Positions 10,201 to 24,464 of a stretch of DNA of 64,000 bases are shown here, piece after piece. The notes under the pieces are model-generated. The model was not told the origin of the DNA and ran no database searches. It saw only the letters and a list, made by a program, of their open reading frames with translations. Each line of letters starts with the position of its first letter. The first letter of the stretch is position 1. The stretch is from Hemicordylus capensis (lineage: Eukaryota; Chordata; Lepidosauria; Squamata; Cordylidae), in assembly GCF_027244095.1 (NCBI RefSeq), contig NC_069659.1, forward strand, positions 346,138,250-346,202,249. Reading direction: 5' to 3'. Position numbers and translations under genes: made by a program.

Positions 10201-13200
10201 TGTATTATAACATACATACATACATTTATACCCCGCCTTTCATTAAGAAAATACCAAGGCAGCTCACAATAAAATTTAAAAACAAGATTATAAAAAAGAC
10301 ACATTAAAATATTGAGCTTAAAAATATAAAAACAAATCTGATTTAAAAAAGAAATAAATTAAAACACTAGCATGAAAACAGTACAAAATACACAAAGCAG
10401 CAGTGGAGACAATCATGTAAAAACCTGGGTAAAAAGCCACGATTTGATATGCTTTCTAAAAGCTGTGATGGAGACTGAAGAGCGGATACCCACCGGGAGA
10501 GCATTCCAGAGTCTGGGGGCAGCAACAGAGAAGGCCCTGTCCCAAGTGCACGACAACCTAGCCTCCCTCATTGTTGGCACCTGGAGCAGAGCCCCTCAGA
10601 CAACCTCGTCAAGCAGGCAGCTACCCTTGGGAGCAGGCAGTCCCTCAAGTATCCTGGGCCCAAACCGTTAAGGGCTTTAAAGGTCAAAACCAGCACCTTC
10701 AATTGGACCTGGAAACGAACTGGCAGCCAGCGCAACTCTTTCAGAATGGGTGTGATGTGCTCCCACTGGACAGCTCCAGAGAAAACCCTAGCTGCCGCAT
10801 TTTGCACTAGCTGCATTTTCCGGATATTCTTCAAGGGCAACCCCACATAGAGCACGTTATAGTAATCCAGCCGTGACGTGACTAAGGCACGGGTAACTGT
10901 GGCCAGAGCTGCCTTCTCAAGAAAGGGACGCAGCTGGCGCACTAGCCGAAGCCGTGCAAAGGTGCCCCGGCCACCGCCTCCACCTGAGCTTCCAAAAGCA
11001 GAGCCGGGTCCAGTAGTACCCCTAAACTGCATACTTGCTCCTTCAAGGGGAGTGCAACCCCATCCAGAACTGGTAAAATCTCCTCATCCCGATTGGTTCT
11101 CCTACTGACCTCCATCTTGTCTGGATTCAATTTCAGTTTATTAGCCCACATCCAACCCATCACAGCCTCCAGCCCCCGATTCAGGACATCCACTGCCTCC
11201 CTAGGATCAGGTGACAAGGAGAAATATAGCTGAGTGTCATCCGCATATTGCTGACAACTCAGTCCAAGTCCCCGGATGACCTCTCCCAGCGGTTTCATGT
11301 AGATGTTAAACAGCATGGGGGACAAGACCGAACCCTGCAGGACCCCACAGGCCAATGGCCACGGAGACAAGCAAATTTTCAAATAAAATTCTGAAAAGTA
11401 TTTATGACCAAACAGTGCTTTAATAAATAATCTTGGTGGACACACTGTGCAATGTTATGTGCTCGGTGGAATGTGATGTTTGCGCAGTTGTTCAAGCAGA
11501 GTTGTGTGACAGTACATATAATGGCTTCACTGCCATGCAACACCATTTGCACTATTTTTGTGCTTGCACAACTCTGCAACCATTACATTCCACCACATGC
11601 ATAACATTGCTCAGTATGTCACATTAATTTTGGCAAGGAGATACATGGTTTATCTAACACATACTAACTTGTGGTGAAAATACAAGTTCACATATGTTAT
11701 AAATACTAAGAAGTTGAAATGTTCTCAGTAAACAATGATGGTTGGGGCCGTGTCCCCAATAAATTATAAAAACCCCTTTTAGGCTTCAACACATCTTCTC
11801 TTCAGATCTGTGAACATGGTTACAGCGGGGAACATAATCCACAAACACAGCCAGGAAGGGGAGGAGGGAGAGCACCATTGTGGGGGGGGGGGGGTCTTAA
11901 AAGTGGGTACATTTAATTTAAATGATTATGGAGATGTTGCACCTTCCTGTTCTGGTGAACAGGCATAGTCTTAAAAGAAGTGCTTAATTGCCATACAGAA
12001 ATATACCATCTGTGCTTTCTCTTACCAACACGTTTGCCAGTATTTAGCAGCCGGAACCCTAAACACATATTATGAAGAGAGCTCTAGTAGCAGATTTGTT
12101 TGGAATACTGGCTTACATACTGCAAAGCACCCTGCTGATGGAAGAATGGGAAGCTTTATCGATGCTGCTAACAAATGATGAGAGCTTCTATGGCTCCTAT
12201 GGACTGCATCTGCCCTGGAGGATGCTTCTTCCATCATTCCTAATGGGAGAAGCATCCTACAGTGCAGACACAATTCTACAGGATGCTTCTCCCATTGGGA
12301 ATGATGGGAGAAGCATCCTACAGTGTAGACGCAGTCCGTAGGAGCCACGGAGGCTCTCAGCATTTGTTAGCAGCATTGACAGGCATTGCTGTTTCACAGA
12401 ACCAGTATGTGTGCTTTGCTCTTCCATCAGCAGAGTGCTGCGCACTATGTAAGCCACTATTTTCCATTTATAGTCTGACCCTATGCTCCCCTCAGTTAAG
12501 GGAGCAACATACTGGATTTGGTGGAAGGGTCACAACTTGTTCCTAGCCAGAGCAACATGCCAGCTCATCTGCTTCCCATGGGCTTTGTGAGGGTGGAGGA
12601 CAATGCTGAAAGCCTGGCATCCAGGAGATCCTAGAGCTGCCCCAACTCCCCAGTGCATGGCTTGGCAATAGGAAATCGGTGGCACGAGAAGTCTCTCTCT
12701 CTCTCTCACTAGCACGTGAAGGGCTCTTTCCCATTTGCCTATCACAATGTGCTGAAAACTTCTATGGCAGGGGTTGGGCTAGCTTCATATGCCTGTTGAG
12801 CACTTACCCTAGTTCTGTCATCCCATCCATGAATTCCATCTTTAAGAATTCACATTGCGTTGCAGCTCTGAACTTCCAGGCTATGATCAATACACTAATA
12901 CTTGCTGGGTCAAGGGCAAGATCGTCGCAAAACTGCTGAATCCCATCTATGCCGATTTTATTCTCATCTTGAGGATCTTGGAGATGTAAATGTGAAATGA
13001 AAGAAAAAAATCACAACTTTCTGAAGCCATTCTTACTAACACGAATACAGTAGTGTACACATCAGAATCCACTTATTAACCCCAGGGCATAAAATGCTGG
13101 CAGCTGCCATTTGACAATCATCTCTTATGCAGCATGTTCAAAGTGTGTGTGTTTTTTAAAGTGCTTGCGGTCACAGCTGTGCTGTAAGGTAGGTGGCCAC

Positions 13201-16200
13201 TTATACCCATTTCAGAGAGGAGATGAAGAATCAATCTCTTGACTCACTCCTGTAACTGAAGGACAATTATCTAGCCTTTCCTAAGAACAGAGGTTGAGGC
13301 ACAGTCAAGGAGAGAAGATTCTTGGGAGAAATTGAATGGGAAAAGGGAGATGTGACAAATTACAGTAGATGAAGGGTAGAGATGACTTGCCACAGGAGGA
13401 GGAATGTGGACAGGTTAGAACATCAGAACAGCCCTGCTGGAACAGGCCCAAGAATGCCCATCTAGTTGAGCATCCTGTTTCACACAGTGGCCCAACAGTG
13501 GTTGGGCATCTAGATCAAACGGGAGTGCTGGCATAAAGTGGTGGCTAGCACAATGAGTTGTGAATCAAGATTTCCCTGGCTTGAATCTCACCTCGGCCAT
13601 GAACTCACTAGGTAGCTTTAGATAAGGCACTGTCTCAGCCTTAGCTTCCCATCTGTAATATGGGGATACTAATACTGACCTCCCTTATACAATACAAAAT
13701 ACTAATACTAAACCAATGCTAATAATGCTAATAATAATAATTATTATTATTATTGATAACGGCATACCTGTTGTTGCCCGAGTTTAAAAAAAATGCTTTC
13801 GTGGTATCTAGCTGCTTCAAGAGCAAGCCTAGTAGTCCCATCGTATCACTGCTGTTTCTCAGAGGTGGAGGGGAGTGGCATATTTTGGCTGTTGCAACTA
13901 CTGCCCTCAGAAAACTGACAGAGAGAGCTCAGATATGAGGGGGCCACAGCCAGGAGAAATCACCCTGTGGAAATCTACTTGCAAAGCTAAGGCAGTGGGA
14001 ATGAGAGGTGGGAATGTTGGAAGGGAACTGGCTGCTTTTGTTTTTTGTTCTTAAAAAAAAAAAAAAGATTTATGGGCCTAGTAGATAACCCCAGGCCAAG
14101 GACAACTGGCCCTAATCAACCGCAACACAGCACCACTTGAGTTTTTTCTTTTAAGATTGTGAGCCCTTTGGGAACAGGGAAACATGTTTATTTTTCTGTG
14201 TATACTGCTTTGGAAAGTTTGGCTGGAAGGCGGTATCTAAATACATGTAGAAGAAGTAGTAGTTTTCTTCCAGACTGACTACCACGCCAAACCAAACACT
14301 CCAGTTGCCAGGTGAGCTGTGCCATTCATAATCAGCAGTGAGGGTCCAGAACAAAAAAAAAAAAAGCAGCTGGAACGTGTCTAAAGGGCACTCTTCTTTG
14401 ACTGCTGAGCAGGTGCATGCAGGGACAGAGATGCTACTTTTCTGACATAATTACAGTTAGACACACAGGCCTTTGGGAGCAGGAGGCTGAGAAATAAGCC
14501 ATTTTTGAGCAAGACATATTTGAGGAGGACAAGCAAGGTAATTCGGATTCCATGCCAGTAATATGAGGAGAGAGAGAGAAAGAAGCTGCTCTCCTAACAC
14601 CTGTCGGTCATGAATTGTCTCCCTCCTTGGCTTGCTCAGGATGGAAATCACTCTACCCCAGGTTCACAGCCTGCATTCCAAACAGAATGGAATCTATAAA
14701 CAGATACTGCATGCAAGACATATTTTTTTCAACAGAAGTGCCTTGTACTCACCTTTATATCTGTTATATAGCTGTTCTAACTTTTTCCTGTCCAATGATC
14801 CTTTAAGATTTTCTCGTATATACAGTTCAGGATTCTGGAAAAAGTTATCTGTTGCAACATCTAACTTCCAATCATTTTGAGACAAACAATTAACCGCGGT
14901 CTTTTCACTGGACTGTGTGAAGATCATAAACTGCCGAACTTTATCTTTCTGTGATGACTTCAATTTGTTCTGGAAAAGTATCAGAAGACACAATAGTGAG
15001 ACCTGACTTGTCCTTCCCTGGAGGGAAAAGAAGCTTAGAGAACCTAGAGACACACCTCTCTACAAGTGAGGAATGTTGTCTGACAGAGGATCGAGACATA
15101 CATATGTAAACATCTGCTTAGGGTACAGATTCCTTATCTTGTCTGGACTCCTATTTATTTAGGAATTTAACTACAAAAAATATTGCTCAATGCTGCTTAA
15201 TACAGTTCACAAGTCCAACACAATCAACCATGTAACTGGGTCAAATACTTTCACATTAAGACACGGTTATATAGAATTTCTTCTTCCAGTTCGAAATAGC
15301 CAGCAACTTAACTTATGGATTTGTGAGAACATCACAACCATGTGAATACTAATATACCGCACATCCTCTAAAAACTCTACAAAAACATCACAGGGCCTAA
15401 TCGGGAAACAGCAGCTTGAAACAAAGGTGCCCCAATTTGTCAATTTCCTCTTCAGAACCTGCAAATGGCTCCTTACATTCCCTCAGGTTCAAAAGATGGT
15501 TTGACATAAAAGCAAAATAAAGCTGGAAAGAACACTGTACACATATCACTGGCAGTTTCGCTTTAAGTATTGTTCCCACACCAAAACCCCCAAACCACTG
15601 ACTGAATTTGGGGGAGTTTGAAGAGACAATGGCACAAACATGCATTTTTAAAAAGGTGACAACATAAAAACCCCTTTAGATCACAGTCTATACTTTACTG
15701 AAATCCTATTTACTGAAGGCTAAATTTATAGCACAGGAAACTAAGCATAATTCTTCTCAGTATTGCAAATTATATCATAATAGGGAGGAGGATACAGTAA
15801 CTTAACACCTAACTATGCATCCTGACTGCTGTGGATTCTTCAGAGGCATCTCACAAACACAGCCAGGAAAGAAGGCCAAACGAGAGCACCATCAGGTGAG
15901 GAAAATTTACTATGCCAAGTCTTTCCATGATAAAACAAACACTATAATGTTACAACAGTGACAAGAATCCACTTAGCCATGCACATCTACGGTTACTGAT
16001 TTCCCTTGGTTTAAGTAAGAAAGTGTAGAAGCCATGAATGGGACATCGTTTAAGATGTTCCTCTTTATATCCCTCAATTCAAGGATTCTCAAACTTGGGT
16101 CCCCAGATGGACTTCAACTCTTATAATCCCCAGTCACAATGGCTGAAGCTATCTGGGGACTCAAGTTTGAGAATCCCTGCCTCAACATTTACCAGTGAAA

Positions 16201-19200
16201 AAGGAGCTCACAAGCAAAACTTTAAGGGTAGTCAGATTTTATTTATGCCTGTGCAGAAATATTTATTTATTTATTTATTTATTTTTACATTTATATCCCG
16301 CTCTTCCTCCAAGGAGCCCAGAGCAGTGTACTACATACTTGAGTTTCTCTTTCACAACAACCCTGTGAAGTAGGTTAGGCTGAGAGAGAAGTGACTGGCC
16401 CAGAGTCACCCAGCTAGTTTCATGGCTGAATGGGGATTTGAACTCAGGTCTCCCCGGTCCCAGTCCAGTACTCTAACCACTACACCACGCTGGCTCTCAA
16501 TACTCATCATGACCATGCTTCTCTGTATAATTTTTTTTAAAATTAAAAACATTTTTTAAAAAAATTCTGCCCTCCTTTTTGCTTGATGCCTGCAAGGAAT
16601 CTCACAACAGGAAACACAATGCATAAACCCTGAGAAATTTAGAACTACTATGTGCTCTAAGCAGGAGCAAAACCAAGCATCCACCAAATGCCTGGGAGAA
16701 TCAAAGCCTCTTCTTCTCCTAAAAGATAGCAAACTTGGTGCTATCTGAATACCTCTGGGGAGGGAATTCCAAAGATGGGACACCACACAGAAGAGGTCTT
16801 AGCACTTGTTGCCACTCACTTAACCCCTTCAGGCAGGGGGCACTATAAGCCAAATCTCAGAGACTGGGCAGGTTCTTACGTGAACAGGTGATAGGAAAAA
16901 AAATCTAGAAATGTTAAACACCTCTTAGAAAGAGAGAAAGTGAGGGAAAAGAGAAAATGAACAGACAAGACAAAAATGGTTTCAGACAAAGAACATAACC
17001 AAAACTATACAGAAACAGAATAGCAGCAAACTACAGAATTCAGGCAGAAGCCAAGAATAGAAAGGCCACGTATTTAAAAATGCACCTCCCTACAGCAACC
17101 TGCACAGAGTGATAATTACAGAGTGATAATACACTAATCAGGGAATCTGGCTGCATGGGCTGGAATCCAAGGAGCCATTTAGCCATGTCCAAGGGCTTGG
17201 GTGTGCCCAGCGAGACTTTGAAGAGTAGCCGGCATATCACAACCAATGGCATATCACAAACTACTTTTGAAGTTCCTCGTGGATTCGAAAGAGCCTTGCC
17301 ATGCAGCATGAGGGGCTGCTGCTAGAGAGGCACAAGCCCAAAGGCCTCCTGGGTGCACAGGAATAGCTGTGTGGTTCCTAGGACCCCGGCCACTGTAAAC
17401 TAGAAACAGAAAGATGCAAAGGTGTAATTTCATAATCCTACATGCACAAAATTAAAAATTCTCATAAAGCATTTCCTTTCTTTTCTTTGAAGAACACAGC
17501 GAGCATAGTCTGTTAGTTTGCTGTTTGCCAAGGTTTAACAGTGCAGTCCTCAGCCCTGGGCAGCAACACCTGGGTTGTGCAACAGAACTCCCAACTATGT
17601 CCCTAGCTTCAAGGAAGTTCACCGCTGAGGACTTCAGTGCCAACTCAACTGTCTGAAGAAGCCATTCACAAACCTCTTAGAACAGGACTACATATTACAC
17701 ACAGAAGGATACTGTCCATGCCATGGCGTCACTCTGCATTTTCCTGCCTCTGCCAGCCAATCTTGTGACATGAGGGCAGGGAAACATATCACTTGTCGCA
17801 ACATGGCGAACTACTGCTGCCACACAGAAGAGAGGGAGGTCTCAACAAAGAGACCTGACGGCATCTTCACCCTGGTGGCATCTCCAGGTCAGGCTGGAAG
17901 AGACTCCTGCCTGAAACCTTGGAGAGTGGCAGCCAGTAGGTGTAGACAATGCTGAGCTAGAGGGACCAAGGGTCTGATTCGGTATAAGGCAGATTCCTTT
18001 GTTCCTATGGGTCATTTTGGACAGCATCCCTAGGTCCATTCACATGTTATGTTCGACACTTGTACAGTGTATCCAGGTACAGAACTGTACACAGGTACAG
18101 TGTTATGGTGAATGCAGGTACAGCAGTACACTTCCTGTCTGTATCATGCATTTGAAGGCCCCATATCTAGGTTCACTTTCAACATGACCACAGACAGCTA
18201 CAGTCATTCACACAAACACATGCATGTGTGTACTGTACTCTCATACAGCATAATGTCTGAACTGGGCTCCTGTGTCACCTGAAATGTGTAGTTCAGTACT
18301 CTAGCTACAAGCTACACCTGAACCATGTTCAACGGGACTACATCATCATAAATATCTGTGAATCACCAAAGTGCAGCACAATAAATTAGAAGGTGACACT
18401 GAAGGCAACACGGTGGTCCTAGAAACCCAGAGTCATGTGGGACCTTCAAGACCAACAAGTATATTGTGGACTAAGCTTTAGTGGACCAGAGCCCACTTCA
18501 TATATATGAACTGTTATCCTCAGTGGGCAGATACACACCCATACAAAGGTTCTTCTCCCAGGGTACTCTGCTGCTGACCTGAAAGTCACCATTCTGCAAC
18601 AGAGGAACTTCAAAGGGAGACTCTAGAGAAAAACTGTCAGTAAATTTGATGCTGCCCATTTAGGCCTCAGTCGAGACAATGGTTTCCTCTCTAGTACTAC
18701 TACTTCTTATATACCCCTTTTCAATGAAAAGGTTCTCAAAGCTATTTACAAAGAAAACAACCAAGAAGAAGGAGATGTCTCCTGCCCCCAAAGGGCCCAC
18801 AGTATAAGAAGAAACTCAAGGGAGACATCAGCAACAGCCACTGAAGAAATGCTGTGCTGGGGTTAAATGGGGCCAGTTGCTCTCTCCATGCTAAAAATAA
18901 GAGAATCACACATGTTAATTAACATATCAAAGCTAGGAATACTGTGCTGCTCTGGTGTGAATTGCCACTGTGCTTGCTAACCTTATACAGGTTGAGTATC
19001 CCTTATCCGAATTGCTTGGGACCAGAAGTGTTCTGGATTTTGGACTTTTCCGGATTCTGGATTATTTGCATACTGAGATATCTTGGGCATGGGATCCAAG
19101 TCTAAACACGAAAGGTTACTGTACACTGTATTTTTTTATTTTTTTTTAGGTTTTATATCAAATAAGCATTGAATTTACGATAACTACAGGTAGCTGTAAA

Positions 19201-22200
19201 TGTAATGAAAACTAATTGCGAGAAAATTTTCAATGCAATAATGTTGCTGGTCATGTTAGACTCAAACATGGAATTTTAGGTGGAGATGAAATTCAGATTT
19301 CATGTGAAAATAATGTTTTGTACTTACTAAAAATAGCTGTGGTGGTTTCCGGATTTTGGAGCAGTCCGGATTTCAGATGTCCGGATTAGAGCTACTCAAC
19401 CTGTATAAATATAAGCTTTACAAAGAATTGGCACAGACTGTACCATTTCATGACCATTTCGTATATTTAGCCAGCGGGGGAGTAAACAGTAGGACCAATG
19501 TGTCTATATACCTGCCAGCTGAGGATAACACTTCATGCATCTGATGACGTGGACTCTATTCCACGAAAGCTTAAGCTACAAAAAATGTGTGTCATAAGAC
19601 TCTTGTTTTTGCTGCAACAGACTTAAACTGGCCACCCTTCTGAAGGTGCTTTATTTACAGATCATCATCACCAACACAAATAACCATTACAGGTGTGCTG
19701 ACAGCAGGGCAGCTGCACAGAGAAGGGAAAGAGTCCCTATCTAGTGATGGACGAAAGCATGTAGAACCACATGCATTACTCTATTTAGATCCCTCCCCAG
19801 CAGCCTTGTTCTGGAAAGCTGCTAGAACAGCAGGAAAGATGCTCGACTTCTGCTGTGCTTTCAGGCACCTAAATTTGTATAACTTTAATACTGCCACTGT
19901 AGCCATTACTACTTAGCTGTGTCCATGGTAAACCAAAGAAAAACTCAGAAAAATAATTCATGGATAAAAATGAATATTTTAAGAATCATAATTATAAAAC
20001 AGAGTTCCATACAAAAAGTAAAAGATGACAGTTTCTGAAGACACCTAAGACTAATCAAGGTAAAAAGGAGTGCCAAAATCTGCCCAGAAAGGTGTCCAAT
20101 CTGGGAGGGTGGTAGGCCTCCAATTAGTTTTTCAAAAACACTAGATTTTTATGATGCAAACACAGAAACGTAAGTAAATGCAAGAAAATATTGAGCTCCA
20201 CCATACACAAAAGTGACCATTTCTGAACTTTTCTTCAGTTCTAGATCCTGAAAACTGACAAAACATGAAGCCCAGAGATAAGTGTGACATCAATTGTGAG
20301 CTATCTAGCTGTCACAGTTAAAAAAAAGAGAAAGAAATAATCTGAACTGATTCCCATATACAGCTAATAAAGCCTACACATTTGACTGTTGAGTGCTGTG
20401 GCTTGTTTTAAATGTCTGAAGTACAAACAGCAACCTACAAGTCAACATTAAACATATAAATATGCACCACTATCATTCCATAACAACTTTGTAAACATAC
20501 AGACATCAGTCTTAAGAGTTTCTAGAGTGATGTCATGAACCTGATGCTGGAATATAAAAGCAAGGGAATTTCAGGTCCCTGTTGCTAAACGTTTTCCAAC
20601 CAACTGTTGGCCATTCAACTAAAAGAACAATTTGAGATAACTTGTTTATGACAGAAGTTGCTGAGCTTACACAAGAATTTGCTTGAGTTCCTTCACATTT
20701 ATATATAACCCATTTCCCCCCAAATTTAGAGCTTTTATTTGATTTACTGTGACAACAAAATAGGTAGCCTTCAAACTGCACAGAACTCTTCTGATCTTCA
20801 GGAAAGGATCCATGCAATTCACAAGCTTACTACCCAGATAAGAACTGACAGACTGCAAATTCAATACAATAACAAGCTTTAATATAAAGCAATAAGAAGC
20901 TTTAAGTTCCCCAGTCCAACAGAAGAGGCCTGATTTCTCCCCCACACTCCGTTTGCTTGCTGTAGTGATGAGCCTGTGTCAGACAGCAGGCAGGGGAAGA
21001 AGAAGCCACAGCTGCCCTATCTCCCCTTGCACTGGCAAATTTAAAGCAACATTCACATTCTTTGGCTTCTGGCTGGCAACCCTACATCCTATCACTACCG
21101 TTGCTCCAATAAGTATGTACAATTTGAATTAATATGATCTCCTGAATTTTCAAAATGTATTTCTTATGTGGCACATGGTTCCAAGAGCCTACGCCAGGGA
21201 TTCTCAAACTTGGGTCCTCAGGTGTTATTGGACTTCAACTCCCATAATCCCCAGCCTCAGTGGCCTTTGGTTGGGGATTATGGGAGCTGAAGTCCAATAA
21301 CACCTGAGGACCCAAGTTTGAGAATCACTGGCCTACGTATTAGTCAAGAACGTCATAATATACCCTCCACTAGTAGATTCATTTTACTATAGCTTCATGT
21401 TCTAATGGCAGGAGGAAAATATTAAAAACTTACTACATAGCCAAAGAAACTGAATCCAGATGAACTTCTTTCCATCTTCTATATAAAAATGATGTTCCAC
21501 TCCTGAGACAGCTACTACAGTATATAAATATAACTTGCCAAAGCTTATGTTTACATCAGATAAGTAGTCCATTGTGTTGGTCTCATCCCAGGAAGCAGAG
21601 TTGGGGTGTGTGAGCAGACAACAAATTAATTTTAAAGAGAAAACATCCTGGGTGTGTGTACTTCCTGAGAAATCTTAAGAGGTGTTTAATGAAAGCCTGA
21701 GCAATGTGGCTGAGGCAAAAAAAAATAGCTAGGAAGTACCTAGGTCACTTCTATCAGGATAAGATAGCTGAAGCCCACTAACAGTCCATCTTCCAGTCCA
21801 TTTCTGGGCCCAATTCAAAGTGCTAGTTGTAACCTTTAAAGCCCTAAACAGCTTGGGACCGAGTTACATGAGAGCGCATCTTGCCCCATATGTCCTGACT
21901 CAGACTTTTAGATTTTCTTTGGAGACCCTGCTCCGAGTGCCCCTGCCAAACGAGGCAAGGCACGTGGTGACTAGGCAGAGGGTCTTTTGGTGGTTGCACC
22001 CGATTTATGGAACAGCCTCCCCAGTGAGGTTCACCTAGCACCATCACTTTGTTCTTTTAGATGCCAGGTGAAGACCTTTCTTTTCACTCAGGCTTTTTAA
22101 AATTGATTTTTAAAAAATAATTTTAAAAACCAAGTTTTGTATTGAGATTTGTGTGTGTGTTGTGATTTGATGTGTTTTTATTGGATGTTTTAATGTTGTG

Positions 22201-24300
22201 TTGTGAGTTGCACAGAGAACCATTTTTATGGGGCAGCTAACAATATTATTATTATTATTCATAATAATAATATAATAGAAGCCCACTGATGCAATCAATA
22301 CATTGTAAAAAAAACCCTTTGTGGCTACATTTCTCAAACTGGTGACTGATATACAGACTAAAATTGTGTGAGCCAAATAACATTTCGTACACATGACAAT
22401 GGGGTGGGTTTTTTGTTGTTGTTGATTTTCCTCTTTCCTTTTGAAGTCCTTGGTGCCCTGCCAAAATATGCCTCTGAGGTTCCTCAGTCTTCAGGGACAT
22501 ATTTTTTGGAGGCACAGATGGCTACTGAAAGAAGGGGGGAAATAAACAAAGATCACCTCTCCCCCATTGTGCACAGACAATGTTTTTTGGTGCACATGTT
22601 AGTCTGGATGTCAGTCACTGATTACAAAATATTATGTTAACTTCACAGGAGTTGCTCAAGGCTTTTGAGGATTTCAGCCTATAAAATAGCTTGTAGCAGT
22701 TGTTCATCTTCCACTTGTCATTTATTAGGGATTCCTAACAGCAAAAAGTTATTGTCATTTAATATTATTTCCAAACCTAGCCACCAAGCTAAACAAATAT
22801 GAGCACAACCTACAGCCCCATCCTAATCATGGTTATTGGGAAGCAAGAGTCACTGAATTCAGGAAGACTTCCTCCTGGGGTCAGTATGCACAGGGCTGCT
22901 GCTTTAAGTATAATTACTTGGAACTAAGTCTCTCTGAAATCAGGAGGACTTAAAGCGTGTTTGCAAATACATGGAAATACACACAAAACAGTCTTTTGGC
23001 AACTAGAAGACTGTCACATTTAATGTAGTATTAAATTTTAAAACAACAATTAAACCTTTCTGAACTAGAGCCCACTTCATTCGATACATAAAAGGTTATT
23101 TCTGAAAGGGAAAAAGAAAAACAATAGGGCCAATAGGGTAATACAAGAGGGTAAATACAAGAGGGTAATAGGTCTGTGGCTTTTCTATGCAGATTTCAAA
23201 AGGTATTCAAGATAGGAACAGAGTTCTCCATCCACAACAGTAATCAGTAGCGATGATATGATTACTGGCTATGCTACTTTAATTCTGGCTATTTCTGGCT
23301 ATGCTACTTCAATTCTTGTAGTGGGAAAGAAAGCCATAGTCCTGATTAAGTTCAACTTGAATAGAATCAAACTTGCTGAGAATCCTAGTTGAGAAATAGC
23401 ATATTGGAACAGCAACAAAGTATAGTGACTTTGAGGTAAGCAACGAAGTGTTCTGGGATACTGTCCCCCACCCCCACCCCAGCTCTGCATGCTGCCATTT
23501 TTGATGACAGCTTTGTGCCCATTTATTATCTTGCAGAAACTAACTTGTTTGCCCCATATAGACAAAACAAGGGCATCACTGGCAAGTGATGGCATTTTAA
23601 AATATAAGCTAGTGAACGAGTACCTAACAGTTGTCATTAGTAATAGTGTTGCCCAAGAAGAAATGAGGACAGAGTTGGCATCAGTGTTCCCTGTACAAGG
23701 GGTTCCAAGATGTTATTTTATTTATTTTCTAAACCACCCTTCCAAAAATGGCTCAGGGCAGTTTACATTAAAATAAAACTAAAATCAACTAACTGTTAAA
23801 ATCGAAAACTGTAAAAACAACATAAAACCATTATTAAAACAGTTTTTAAAATGCCCATTGTCATGGACAGGCCACTACCTGGTTAAGGTTGGTTTCACAG
23901 CCACAATCCACCCCTGCAAGGGTGGTGGACCTATTAGGATGATCTGTCCAAAAACGCTGCTGGACCCAGTAGGATTCCAAAAAGCCTTGGAGTTTTCAAC
24001 ATTGGTGCCACCAGTGATTCTGTCCATGCCCTGGTGGGAACCTGGAACAGGGAATTCACCAGGGCAGTAGACATGATTGACTACAACTCCCAAAATCCCC
24101 AGCCAAAGGCCATTGCAGCTGGAGATGCTGGGAGTTGTAGTCAACAACATCCGGGAATCCTTCTTACAGGGAACACTGGTTGGCATCAAGGTTTGCTACA
24201 GTACACAGTCTCCAAGACTGTGAGACTATCAGGTGGGCTATTGCTGCTGGTGAGTAGCTCTGGTCTGCCAGGAAGCAAGGAAAGTCCTAATCCCCAAAGC

Positions 24301-24371
<71 letters not shown>

Positions 24372-24382
24372 TGTGTGTGTGA

Positions 24383-24413
<31 letters not shown>

Positions 24414-24422
24414 TGTGTGTGA

Positions 24423-24464
<42 letters not shown>

